Positions 13,641 through 26,200 of a stretch of 64,000 nucleotides of DNA are shown here, piece after piece. Source of the DNA: Polydactylus sextarius (Eukaryota > Chordata > Actinopteri > Polynemidae); contig CM028910.1 in the NCBI GenBank assembly GCA_016801845.1, forward strand, positions 10,260,629 to 10,324,628, given 5' to 3'. The notes beneath the pieces were generated by a model. The model was not told where the DNA came from. It searched no databases and saw only the letters and a program-made list of their open reading frames with translations. Both the position numbers and the translations under genes were made by a program. Positions within the stretch are counted from its first letter, which is position 1. Every line of letters starts with the position of its first letter.

Positions 13641-14900
13641 GGGCTACATATATAGATTAAATAAAATTATACCCAGATAATAATGGCTTGGGATCAAATC
13701 CTCCATGAATGTTCCCTCCCTCTCTATTTTCCAACTGTCTCAACAAATAAAAAACACTGAATATGAGTACATTATCCACTCCCCTCTGACATTCACCACA
13801 GGCATTTCATATATTTCCCTGTCATAAGCAGTGGCCTCTCCATTTTTACTGTGATGAAGGACATTTTAACCCTGATAAAAGTTTCCTATTTACCAGCTCA
13901 ATGAGAACACAACAAAGGGAGCTCAAAGGAAAAATCCACGCCCCGATACTGGGACGTTGTCATAAATTGTCAGTGTGTGGTGATCACTGCGTTCCAGGGC
14001 TGAAGTTGTGGTCATGTTTTGAAATATAACTTTTTTGTTTTTTGAAACTTGGTTTGTGCTTTCACTACTTTTTTTGTTGTTGTTATTCACCATAACCATT
14101 CAATTGGCAGCGCACAAAGAAAAGTAGCTGAACTTGGATCACAGAGTGAGAGGAGGAAAGTCAGTTTCCCAAAATCAATTAAAAAAAAAAAAAAAAAAGT
14201 GCTGCATTCTGCTTTATCAATATTTATGATGAATGTTACATCGGTGTCAAACAAAGGAAACAAAGGAAACAAAACCTTAAGTTTAGAAATTATGCTTCAG
14301 AGTTGAAACATTTTTTACCCAATGAAGATGAAGTAAATATGCAGATATGACGTTGTCGTAGCAGTTAATAAAAACGTGAGAGTCTCAACTGTAAGAGAGC
14401 ACATTCAAAAAGTTTGAGTTTGAGCAGAGTTTCTATATTTTAAGATAAATTGAACAGCTGTAAGGACAGAGAAGCATCGCATATATTTAACAAAACACCT
14501 AAAGGATCTGCTGTAGAACCTACAGGCCTGCAACAAATAACATTTAATCAGCGAATCAATGAATCTGTAGAAATAATGACGATAATGGAAGAAAATAAAT
14601 ATACTACAAATAAGTTACTGAAATTTGCCGTAAGTTTCTTAAGTTTTGTTTTGCATTTCATCAGGCACAAAAAATAGTAAAGCAGAATGGTATTTCTTGG
14701 ATTGTTTTCTTGCTGAATGACTAACAGTTAAACTGAAATGTGTCACTCATTCTTCCATTAATTAACTGATGACTTCTCATCTTAGTTCTGCAGATGTTTT
14801 GCAGGACTCAGCATTAGCTACCTTTCACCATAATCCCATATTCTTCTAAAAAAAAAAACAAAGAGCAGTTAGGTCATGTACAAATATAAAACCTGCCCAG

Positions 14901-14901
<1 letters not shown>

Positions 14902-14944
<43 letters not shown>
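14902..14944. repeat. (CA)n microsatellite, about 21 units
   Basis: An uninterrupted CA run flanked by unique sequence, seen directly. Confidence 0.97.
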
Positions 14945-14945
<1 letters not shown>

Positions 14946-16073
14946 ATGATTGACCTCAGAATCACCTTGACCTCTCCACAACAATTATTCCATTGATCGA
15001 CGCCAAGTCTACCGCTGACGGTTCAGGTCACCGAGTTCTGCCTCAAATGTCAGAGCTTTGAGCTCATACATACTTGCACCTCGTCTGTGTAGGTTAAACT
15101 TACCTAATGACTTCTGTGAAATAGAAAAGAGGCCTGTGTATGGACATCAGTCACCCACATACCACAGCAGGACACCTACATACCATCTACGTAACACCTA
15201 CATAACAGTGATAGAACGTACACACAAAAGCAGGATGTGTATTCGAGGTCTGGGAATCTTTTTCAAAACCGAAACTTGAATATTTAACTTTTCATCAGCT
15301 GACCACAGTGAACTCAGAGAGAATCTGAGCAACCATAAATGAGTCAGTTGTTTAACTTTACCAAAACATTCTTCTATCTTCCCCACCACAATAAAGCAAA
15401 CAAAGGATGTGTATGAGGTTGATGCAAGGCAGTGAAATAAGATTCACATAATTTTTATATTAGTTACACTTTTTTTTCAGCGCTCGTAAAAACAATAGTT
15501 GGTGCTGTTCTGCACAGCAGAGTCATTTGTGTGATGCAGTAAACACCGTCCAGACAGACAAAATTAAAATAAAGTTATTACAACGCCAACTGAAGATGCT
15601 GAAAAAACTGTTAAAAAGTTAAAGAGATCTGCTTCTTCTCAAGTTTTTTGACTTTTAGGAGAAGAGAAACGTCCATCATTTATTTTCCTTTTCTCCATCC
15701 CTGACCTTTATTTAAAGTGAAGATATGCTTAAATGAAAGAATGAGGCTTAATCACTTTTTAAGCCAACCACAGCAAAGTAAAACAATGTGTAAGAGCCTC
15801 TGTTAGAAACAGCTGGATGTGCAGAAGCAGAGCTCAGAGGAGTTTGAATCCGCTCTGCTCTGTAGTTCTCTCTTCTAGTCTGCCATGCAAACAGCAGCCA
15901 CTTCACGCAAACAGTACATGGAGTCCAATTGTGCAAGTAGGACACAGCAGAAATCTGTGAGGAAACTTTGAGGCAGTCCCACAGAGTTTTGAAAAACTTT
16001 GAAGCCCCAACTTTTTAAAAGCTACAGTTTTAAAGGTGAAAAATAAAAAATGAAAAGAAAAAGGACGACTTAC

Positions 16074-16210
16074 TTTGAAGATGTTCTTTTCCTTTCAGAC
16101 CATTTGTTCAGAGATGGTTGAGATAATTCCAGTGAGAGTCGGACGGGTGGATGTTACAATCCGAGCCCTTCTCTCTCTCTCGCTCGCTCACTCTCCGTGT
16201 CAGTCACTCT
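16074..16210 (-). other. Candidate untranslated first exon of DDR2
   Basis: Read on the minus strand, a moderately GC-rich, CT/GA-rich stretch ends at a strong donor, CTTCAAA then gtaagt, with the exon edge at 16074. The start is undefined but probably lies near the GAGCGAGCGAGAGAGA stretch (about 16170-16190). DDR2 genes carry untranslated 5' exons upstream of the signal-peptide exon, which here begins with an acceptor, so at least one such exon must exist upstream. This is the best donor seen, but other positions are possible. Confidence 0.3.
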
Positions 16211-16254
16211 CACCAGGACTCACTGGGCTGATGTAAGACACTCCTGCACATAGG

Positions 16255-16257
<3 letters not shown>

Positions 16258-16304
<47 letters not shown>
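16258..16304. repeat. (GA)n microsatellite
   Basis: GAGAGA run with one AAAG interruption, directly visible. The Arg-Glu and Ser-Leu dipeptide open frames over it are artefacts. Confidence 0.95.
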
Positions 16305-16305
<1 letters not shown>

Positions 16306-16652
16306 AGCAGGAAAAAAAAACCTTCACATTCTGTGGATACTTGGGCGCATGCCAAAGTCCCAGAATTCCACATGCCACACATAAGGTTTCAATTAAGTTC
16401 GAATCCAATGCTCAATCAGAAAAGCTTTCTTCCTCCTGAAAAGAGTCTTTCTTTTGACAGCTAGAGGCTGCAGCAACTACGATCCAGGGTGATGTTTATG
16501 TTGCTATCCCCCAAAGTCATTTCTCTTGTCATTTTGTAACAGGACAGGTCTGTTTGCTGCCGTCTCAAGTTTAACATCAAATCTGTGTTTTGCGTTTAAA
16601 AAACATTTAAACGTGCGATTTTAGCATTTATTCATACTGTACATCTGCGGTT

Positions 16653-18400
16653 TCAATTCAATTCAATTCAGTTTTATTTGTATAGCGCCAGATCATAAAA
16701 ACATTTATCTAAAGGCACTTTACACAGAGAAACCAAACATTTCCACAATGAGCAAGCGCTTGGCGACAATGGAGAGGAAAAACTCCCTTTTAACAGGAAG
16801 AAACCTCCAACAGAACCAGACTCAGAGTGGACGGTCATCTGCTTTGACCGGCTGGGGTGAAATGAAGACACAGAAAAGAGAAAGAGAAGAGACAGAGGAA
16901 AGAGGAGGGAGGGGAGGAGAACGGGGGAGAGGAGAGAAACCAGGAAGAGACAGTAGAGACTACATATTTACAAATAGTTTTTAAAGCCAAATTACCATTA
17001 CAATTACCATAACATTAATAATATAATAATAATAATAATAATGTTGTCATCAGTAGTGAAGAATCTGGATCCAACTGTTCTGGGGTCAAAGTTACCTGAA
17101 AAAGAGAAAGGGATAGAGGGGACACAGCTGCGAGAGAGAACAGAGTGGTAATAATATGTAAAACATGGATATAAAGACATGAAGTGTGAGGGAGAGAGCC
17201 TGTTCATTAAAGACTTTATAGTCAAGCAGGAGGATTTTGAATTCTATTCTAGATTTGACAGGAAGCCAATGAAGAGCAGCCAATACAGGAGAAATATGAT
17301 CTCTGGTCCTACTTCCTGTCAGTACTCGTGCTGCAGCATTTTGGATTAACTGAAGGGTTTTGATGAAGTTACTGGAACACCCTGATAGTAGAGAGTTACA
17401 GTAGTCCAGTCTAGAGGTAACAAAAGCATGAATTAACTTTTCAGCATCCTTTTTAGACAGGATGTTTCTGATTTTTTGCAGTACTGTGTAGGTGGAAAAA
17501 AGCTGTTCTAGAGACTTGTCTAAGATGAGATACAAATGACATGTCCTGATCAAAGATTACTTCAAGGTTCCTCACAGTAGAACTGGGGGCCAAAGTGATG
17601 CCATCCAGCTTAGCTATGTGATCTGAAAATGATGTTCTGAGATGTTTAGGGCCAAGTATGATGACTTCGGTTTTGTCTAGTTTAAAATTTAGAAATTCTG
17701 AGTCATCCAGGTCTTTATGTCTTTAAGAGAATCCTGAAGTTTGATAACCTGGTTAGTTTCATCTGGTTTCATAGATAAGTACAACTGGGTATCATTTGCA
17801 TAATGATGAAAGTTTATATTGTGCTTCCTGATGATATTGCCTAAGAGACGCATGTATAAGATAAAGAGAATTGGTCCTAATACAGAACCCTGTGGAACTC
17901 CATGACTAACTGCAGTATGTATGGAAGACTCATTGTTTACATGAACAAACTCGACTCTATCTGATAGATACGACTTAAACCAAGATAGTGCCTCTAAACC
18001 CAACAACATGTTCTAGTCTTTGTAATAGGATGTTATGATCAGTTGTATCAAACGCAGCACTAAGATCCAACAGGACAAGAACAGAGACAAGTCCATTGTC
18101 TGAGGCCATAAGAAGGTTGGTAACTTTCACTAATGCTGTTTCTGTACTATGATGAACTCTAAATCTGACTGGAAATCTTCAAGCACGCTACGCCCATGTA
18201 AATAATCACATAGTTGAGCAGCAACAACTTTCTCAAGGATTTTGGACATGAAAGGGAGATTTGATGTGGTTCTATAATTAGCTAGATCACCTGCGTCCAG
18301 GTCAAAAATAAACTTCTGTATTGCACACTGAATTACGTCACCAGGATAATAGTAAAACCATTTCCAAGTGTGAGTCAAGTGTCAGAGAGAGGTCATCTTT
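16653..18400 (-). mobile_element. L2/Maui-type LINE, 5'-truncated and frame-disrupted
   Basis: Read on the minus strand this is the reverse-transcriptase half of a non-LTR retrotransposon. Fragment 18009-17689 contains HGVPQGSVLGPILF and HHYANDTQLY. The second is a degenerate copy of the YADD-type catalytic box (here YAND). Fragment 17553-17092 contains DYCNSLLSG, QNAAARVLTG and ALHWLPV, all typical of the C-terminal part of fish L2/Maui proteins. The 3' UTR runs to 16653 and ends GGCGCTATACAAATAAAACTGAATTGAATTGAATTG, the widespread fish tail of this clade. The reading frame is split into several pieces and the 5' end (endonuclease) is missing, so it cannot be autonomous. It sits between DDR2 and UAP1, transcribed in the same direction as both. 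Confidence 0.88.
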
Positions 18401-19660
18401 TAGTCATATCATAAAATCTGTGTTTTGCTGCTGATCTGGCCTGAAGCATTTGACCAGACTAAAGATATTAGATGACCATTTGGGAATGTGAGGGTTTTAT
18501 TCAAAACACAATGTGATTTCAGGTTTTTCTTTTTTTTTTTTAAATGTAGAAAAACTGCTGTCTGTGTTTCCTGATGAGGAATACACACCATCGTGCAGCA
18601 GAGTGAACTAAAGCTGCTGGAAACATTTTATTACAATTTAATGATTTTATCGTCTACTTGAATGGAAATTCTTTCTCAGCTGTGTTTGCACTTATCTAAA
18701 TATGCCAGTTCTAAGGAAGCCAGTCAGTCAGTCTTTGCACCACTTTGATCCAGATAGAAATATCTTTAACCATTTGATGGCTAACTGTGAGGCTTTACAC
18801 AAACAATCAAGATAAAGAGGAATAATCCTAGTGACTTTGTTGATCAGTTTAAGTTCTAGTTTGCCAAATATGGGATGATCTATCGGCAAAAAAAAAAAAA
18901 AAAAAAAAAATTAATACAATCACCTGAAACTAAGTATCATGTGTTTGTTGTTGTCTGTTTTCTATATCATGAGTTTTGTAGAGCCTGCCATGATTTTACA
19001 GCAGCCCAGATTGGACAAACTGAACACACTTTGAAGTGGTTCTTAAGTTTTCACATTTCTGTTACCCTAAGGCAACAACACGCCATCATCCGGTCAAAAA
19101 TTGACATTCACATCATCTACACAGGCTATACTAGAATAGCTTAACTAAAATGGGTAATAAGGTCACAAGTATGCCAGCTGAACATTAGCATGTTAGCATG
19201 TAGCACTTAGCTTAAAGCCTTGCAGTTGTCCAGCTTCAGAGTTGCTGAAGATAATCCCTGTTGTAGGACTTCATATTCAGATGTTTTCAAAGCATGTGCA
19301 CACAAACTAGGACACCATCATAGTATGTGTTTTGCTCCTTAAGTAACCATTCTGCAGTCTTTCACATCATAACGCAGTTACGGAGCTGGAGAGCAAGAAA
19401 GAAAACGAGTCACAGAGGAGCCACAAAGAATATTTCCTGAATAGCTGCAACAGCATTGCATGCTCTGGCCCGTCTTAAACATAAACCATGTGCTGGAAAC
19501 TCTGATTCAAGACACAAGGAGCTATAATGCAAAAAACACACCCTGCAGACACAGGCAAGTGAAACACATTCACATAATTGCACACCAATTTGTCAGAAAA
19601 CACACCGATACTTATTGTTAACACATAACCATGCACAGAAAACGATATACTCAAAATGTT
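18401..19660. other. Intergenic, no gene seen
   Basis: Between the LINE and the UAP1 3' end. It contains a poly-A run (18885-18910) and a TTAGCATGTTAGCATGTAGC motif around 19186-19207 that recurs in related form near 8050-8110. No supported open frame. Confidence 0.5.
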
Positions 19661-19673
19661 TTTAAGAGGCAAA

Positions 19674-19679
19674 TTTATT
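19674..19679 (-). terminator. UAP1 polyadenylation signal
   Basis: AATAAA on the minus strand, about 590 bases past the UAP1 stop codon. It is the first canonical hexamer I found in a suitable position. Other AT-rich hexamers nearby could also serve. Confidence 0.45.
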
Positions 19680-20268
19680 TAATAAAGGTGATAGAAATTA
19701 TAGCTTATCTTTAGGCTGAATAATATCTAATCTTCAGTGATTACAAGCAGAAAAGACGCAAATATTATAAATACCCCCCACAGTCTATACCATGTACCTT
19801 GATTACATGCTACTAAGAAACAGCTGTCGGATCATTTTCATCTCAGTCAATATTGTATAAAAATCACCAGGTAAAATGGGTAGATGGTAAATTCCACCTA
19901 TAAAGCATCTATCGGTACATATAAAAATAAGTCTCATAAGCAAAATAAATAGATGCACCATAAGACTGCTTCATCCAGTCACTATGACAGGGATTTCGTC
20001 CTTCATCTCATGCTGTGTTCAAGTGCTCTTCAAAACAAATATGAAGTATGAATGATGTTGACATACAATACAAAGAAACCTCAACATTAAAGGGTAAACG
20101 ATACACATTCGTACTCATTGGTTCATTTTGCACGGGACCTCTCTCATGAACACATGAATGTGACATTTGTTATTGCACAGCCTTGATATCACAGTTTCTC
20201 CCCGCAAACATTAAGAGACAAAGGGAGGTTGGTCTTTGGGTTGTCCCTCTCTCTCTCTGCTTCATTAT

Positions 20269-23200
20269 CTAAACTCCGTTCTTCACCAACTCATGGACTC
20301 CACGCTCGTCGATCATCAGGGTCGGGTGAAACTCTCGTCCCTTCACCATCTCTTCAAGGCCCTTGAAGAAGAACAGGACTCATCAGCTCAGAGTTAATGG
20401 GAACACGGATTCGTTATATCAGGTTGACAGCGGGAGCAGAACAACATCTGGAGTTTCTATTTCATACACTAGGTTTTGTCTCCTTACCTCTCCCCCGTAG
20501 GACACCAGAGGGGAGATCTCACATTTGATTGGCAGGTCTGTTCCATCCTTGAGGCTGTTTGGAGAGGACAAATTCAGGGGAGATTGAAAGATAAAAAAAG
20601 AGTTAGTAATTGTCTCCTGAGAAAGACTGAGGGGCTGTAGGCGAGAGAAGCAGCTGCGAATCCTTGACACAGCTGTTCTTCTACTGCGGCTTGTGATTAG
20701 AGTTCAAAGGCAGAGAATCAGCTTCGTCATTCCAAAACACAACCAGCGATTAGTCTCCTGACCCGTAACAGATTTTCTCTAGAAGAAAACAGACGAATGA
20801 CAGGTAATGTGTTGGCATCTCCACCCAGTGCTCTCAAGAAACCGGGGGAACTTAACACCAAACTACCATCACTCAGACTGTTTATTTCTAGAGGATGATT
20901 ACAGACGGCGGCTGCTAATCAGACATCAGGTGTTTCAGGTGTTTCTGCTGAGCGGCTGCCCACACAGCTGTATCATAAAAGTAAAGAAAAAGCTGATTGA
21001 TAAGGTAAGATGCACACCCTTGAAGAGCCTGATAACATTCATAGATGCTATGAATGTTACTGAAACACATGCTCATTTATTTCAGTCACAAAACAAGCAG
21101 GTGGATTTAAACACTGAACTAGCAAGCAATCTCTGATTGCAGCTATTTCACACATGAAACAAACGCTTCATTGTCTGTCGCAAAGATGTTGCTGTTTGCC
21201 ATAAAGTGTGACCGGAACCCATAACCCAGCATGCAATACAGTGTGTGTTTATTAGTAGCAACCATCTGAGCGGAAAAATGATCTGTCAGCAGGTCATTAT
21301 GACTGTACATCATCTGACCAGGACTCAAAGAGCAATGCGTTTTCAGTCGAGTAAAATGATCCGTGCGGTCATTTCCCTCATCACAACTGACTGAAAAGAG
21401 AGAAGAAAAATGGCTGCCGTCTGGCAAATTTCCACACAGATTCCTCTTTTCAGTGGTAAGGAAAGAAAGGCGATGCCGGGGATCAGAAGCAGCGTTAACA
21501 CATCTGAGCGAGAGAGATAGAAAGCCAAAACCCCATCACCATGCACTCCGTACTGCAGGGGGATAATTACTTTCTGTTGCCATCATCTGTGACACTGCCT
21601 GCTGCTCCGTCTCTGGAAACATTGCACGGGACACACAGGAGCAAGACCAAGCATGAGAGAAGTGAGAGTGTGAGGCTAAAAGAATATGATATCTCCAACA
21701 CAAAATAAAAAAAAAAAGGCAATGCATATAGTTTGTGCACAAAGTGAGGAGTGTCTGGAACGACCACGAGGAACCCGCTTCTGCTTTCATGCTAAACATG
21801 GAGTGTGTTTGTCCTGTGAAGTCACATGGCAAGCACGATGGTGTATTTTAATTGGCTGGCTCTGGTCACCTGGGTATAGCGGGCACGCGCCTGCCGTTCT
21901 CATCAATGAAGTGGCCCCCAGCGTTTAGCACCCAGCGGTGGTGGAGGGACATGAGGGCGTGTCTGGCTGTGGTGGGCGTGTCCTTTCCATCCTGACTGTC
22001 TGCGTTCTTCAACGGAGAGAACTCGTCCTCTCTCAGCACTTCATACACAACAAACGTCCTGTTGGAAACATAAGGTATCATGTTGAACGTCAACAAGTTG
22101 AGTGATGCATAGTATTATATTAGTTGACAATGATAAAAAAAAAATGCAGATTATAGTTTTCATATGATGATTTGTTACTTTTCTCTTGTTTTGGGCTGTC
22201 AGTTAAAACAAAATAATGTATGGATGTTGGTTTGGACAAAGAGAAATTGAACAGCATATTTAACTGTTCTCTGACATTTAATATTTTTCTGATTGATAAA
22301 TAGGCCAATTAACTGGGAAAAAATAGGTTGCTGGCATTAGGGAAAAGTAAACTGCCACTGTGCAGTAATCTACCAATTTCATATTTTTTAAATTTGTTTT
22401 ACTCAAAATTTAAGAAAACATTTCTGAAAACTTTAGCTTCAACTCTTTAAAATCTGTGTTAAAACCTTGAAAGATTATCTGAAACGTGCCGTCACAGAGC
22501 TCAACAGGTCTCGGCTGAACTAGTAGCTGAAATAGTTAAACCTGCAGTTCTCACTAAAAAGCACATTTATCATCATTTATCACTACTATTTTATTTATTT
22601 ATTTATTTATTTTGCATGTGCGATGCATATGCATCCCAGCCCTGCACCTGGGGTCTTAATAAAGACTAGTCTGGCCATGTGCTAAGTTACATAACAATAG
22701 CAGAAGCTAATGAAATATGCATTATCAACACTTGGCCAGTGAACAGCAACCAAATGTGCAATTCCCTCTAACTAAGACTGACTTAATAATTGGCACATGA
22801 GGCCATACAACAGACTATGGAAGCCCAGACCAAACCGTACTGAGAAAGAACAGAAAACAGTAGGAGCTTTTAAAAATTCAGGCTGCGAAGTGAGTCAGCC
22901 CATCTGGATTCTGCTAATGCTGCCAGTCTGCCAGTCCAGGCACAACTGTAATCCATCTCCTCAGCAACACCAAAAAACTATTTCTCATCCTTTCTACTTT
23001 GAAATATAGTGAATAAACCTCGAAGGAAGCTGGACATGTCTGCTGTGTTTTTCCATCGGTCAATCATTACAGGAATCCTTTCATTAGATGTAAAGTTCTA
23101 TTAGTAGTGGCATGACTCAGAGCTGATGTCATGTAACACTGGATGAGGTGGAATGAGTGAACAGCTCATAAACCTCCATCCTCCTGCAGAGAGCTTGGCA

Positions 23201-26200
23201 GGACTGGTCTCTTGCTGGACCAGACCAAGGAGTAGTGGCATTACTTAAGCTGGGGGATAGGGATCGGGACTGGAAAAAGGAGTTTGTTCATGTGTGGAAG
23301 GACAGATCAAGGACCAGTCTCGGCTCGGAGAATCGCCAAAAGAACATATGCACCTCAGCCGCCTCTCTGAGGGAGCATAAGATATTCATTGTATTCTTAT
23401 TACTTTTAGGGACTTTAGTTTGAGGGACAATGCCACACTCTCTGTGCCCTCTGAGGAAAAAAATACACTTTAACTCACTTGGCAAAGTGGAAGATGTCAA
23501 AGACGAACTTTTCCATTTTAATCCCGTTTGGTTTGTCTGGTTTAATTAGTTGACCCTGAGAATCCACATATGGGATCTTTTTCTGTGCCACATGGTGCTG
23601 CAGCTTTGGCTCGTACTTCCTGGTAGATAAAAAGGGAGAAAGAGAGAGAGAGAGGGAGAGAAAAAAAAACAGAGTTGCTGCACATTTAGTGTATAACGAT
23701 GCTGAGCTGCTCCTCATGCCAGAAGCGACCAGAACCACAGAAAAATGTTCAGAGAGCATTCGTCTTACTCGACTACGTCTCGGAGGAAGGACAAGCTGAA
23801 GAAGTGATTGGCCACGTTTCCTGCGTTGAACATGAGCCGACCGTCGGCGCTGCGTTTCTCGGCAGTTGCCAGGGTGATCTCGCTGTACTCCACCACCTGG
23901 TATCGCCCATCCACCTTGCATACCACACCCACCGCCTCTGTTGGATTGGTTTTCTCCACCACCTGGAAAATGAATGTCATGAGAGAAATCATTTGTTATT
24001 TGCTGACAAAAAAAAAAACTGTAGCTACATGGAGAGGAAGAAATGAACTATTCACATGAATAACACATTTATTAAAATGGTTCCTTTTTCTGCAGTAAGT
24101 TATAGCCTGCACTGAATGAAAAAAAAAACCCTCTCCCCATCTGTTGGTTACTAATGACAGAGTGGAGTCCTGATGAAGGGGTTGGTGAGTGGGGTGGGGT
24201 GAAGGGTAGGAGGGGGTTGCTGAAGCCACATGAACTGTATTGGAGCTTAGTAATTTATGATGGGAGGGTGGGACGCTGCTCTGATCTGATCCTTCCATCT
24301 CTGCTCCACCGCACAACTCATAATGTCAAACAGGAGCAGGGTCTGGATGATTTTCATTGAAATATTTCACTCTATTCTGTTGGCTGGAAAATATGGTGCG
24401 TATATTCAGAGTGATAATTTATGTCAGTGCAGTGCTGTTCAGAAAACAGCTGTTCTTAATCACAACAACTTCACACACACACACACACACACAGATCTTC
24501 CTACGTATCTAACAGAAACATGAGCTGGTTCGTGTGATTTTATAGAAAATGTGGAAGCACATGAAGTGTGATCAGATTAACTACGAAAAGCATCAAACCC
24601 GATTTGGTATTTTGATGACACTGTCAGGGTATTTGAATTTATTTTTAAAATATGTCCGGTAAAACCTGATGGCAGTGATTTGTCACAAATAGCACATCCT
24701 ATCGCCCATCGCAGGTGCAACAATTTCGGGTTTGTGTTGTTTTGTGCAAGATGTTCAAGTGTTACACAGGAGATCAACAACAACATATACTCTTCTCATT
24801 CTTGATTATCCTCTTGTTATTTGAATCAATACATTTATACATTTCTGTCCTTGCTTCATGTCTGTCATGACTCTTACATTTGGATTTTAGCTTTCAGCTT
24901 TAGCACCACATGACGTCATGATGCTTGATTAACTAGATTTCTAGAGGACAAATCGCTGTGACTCAAAGGACAAAACTGACTAATCTAGTTTTGCTGGATG
25001 GTCCTTTCTTAACTTATCTCACTCTCCAACTATTTATTCCACGTACAATGGGATGTCTGAACTGAAATGTGTTACAAGCCAAACAAAAAATAGGAATAAA
25101 ATGACAAGACAAAACAAAACAAAAAGTGAAACATAGACATTATTGATTTGTTAGTGGCAATATATGTAGTTTAAGTGCTATGTCCCAAAAAGTCTTTTTC
25201 CTTCCCCAAAAAGACAGTACACTCTGTACAAAGAAACTGTTTGGGAAAATGTGTGATGTACTCAGAACGCTTGTGTTATCTGAGACTATGATGAAAAGTG
25301 GAGGAAGATTCTGGGCTCAAACCTCAAATTTCCTCGAAAGCTGTAATGAATTTATTGCTGAAAACACTACAGGAGGAGACAAAGTGGCCTATATCGCCCC
25401 CCGGTGGTGAAAGGTGGAAAATATAGCTGTGTAGAAACTTGGCAGCAAGAAACTGTGGACCACACCTTTTTAATACAAGACTGCCTGACGCTTCAAAGTC
25501 ATGAATGTACATCCGTTACCCTTTAGGATGTAATGGAAGCTAAAAAAAAAACTGGACCGACTGCCGAGACCAGACCACATTCAGCTGCTGTGACTCAGTT
25601 GCACTTACCACATTCTTCAGTATCTGAATAATTAATATGAAAGCTTGAGCTTTTTGAGTAAACATAGTCGCTGCATGTGTGCATCCTTAAGATATCATTA
25701 TAACTTCCTGGTGTGATAAAGGGCAACTCTGATCTTATCAGTGTTGCAGCCGAGTACAAAAACAAGGGATTATTGTATGAAACAACTTGATGTCAGCTAC
25801 AAACATCTACTACTGTGTAAACTGTGTACTGTGTGTTTTTTTAGGGCCAAGTCATTATTCTTCATGTGAAATACAGAGGAGACACATAAGGATGTATGCA
25901 CATAATCTGTCTCGTTTCACAGTCAGACCCACCTCTGTTTGTTTTTGATAGTTTTAATAAACTCTGCTACGTCAGAGCCCTCTTCCAGTATAAAAAAAAC
26001 ATCTATGTTAAACAACATGAACCACCTGGTTGTACACATATCCTTCTAGTTAAAGTATGAACAGCTGATACCTCTAAAACATCCCCTCTCACACTGTTGG
26101 GTTTATCTTTATTTGTGGGCTTTTTTATTCTCTTATATGTCTGTTTGTACCTTTGGGTGGGTATGTACTATGTACTATGAATTCTCATCTTGCACAACCA

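Larger units (their letters stand above)
3712..16073 (-). other. Putative DDR2 5' intron / upstream region, no coding exon seen
   Basis: About 12 kb between the DDR2 start-codon exon and a candidate untranslated first exon near 16.1 kb. No open frame here resembles a protein family, and none has good splice sites with conserved content. It holds (TGAA)n at 4203-4228, a perfect inverted repeat (4696-4739), a long (GT)n (4893-4973), a LINE 3' tail (about 6440-6700), microsatellites at 9504-9529, 10882-10906 and 14902-14944, a compound tetranucleotide array (13457-13640) and poly-A/T runs. Regulatory elements may be present but none can be supported from one sequence alone. Confidence 0.45.

Noticed and set aside
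13395..13655. 86-codon frame with IYRSTDLQ / LSVCLSVC repeats
   Set aside because: Entirely produced by the tetranucleotide array.
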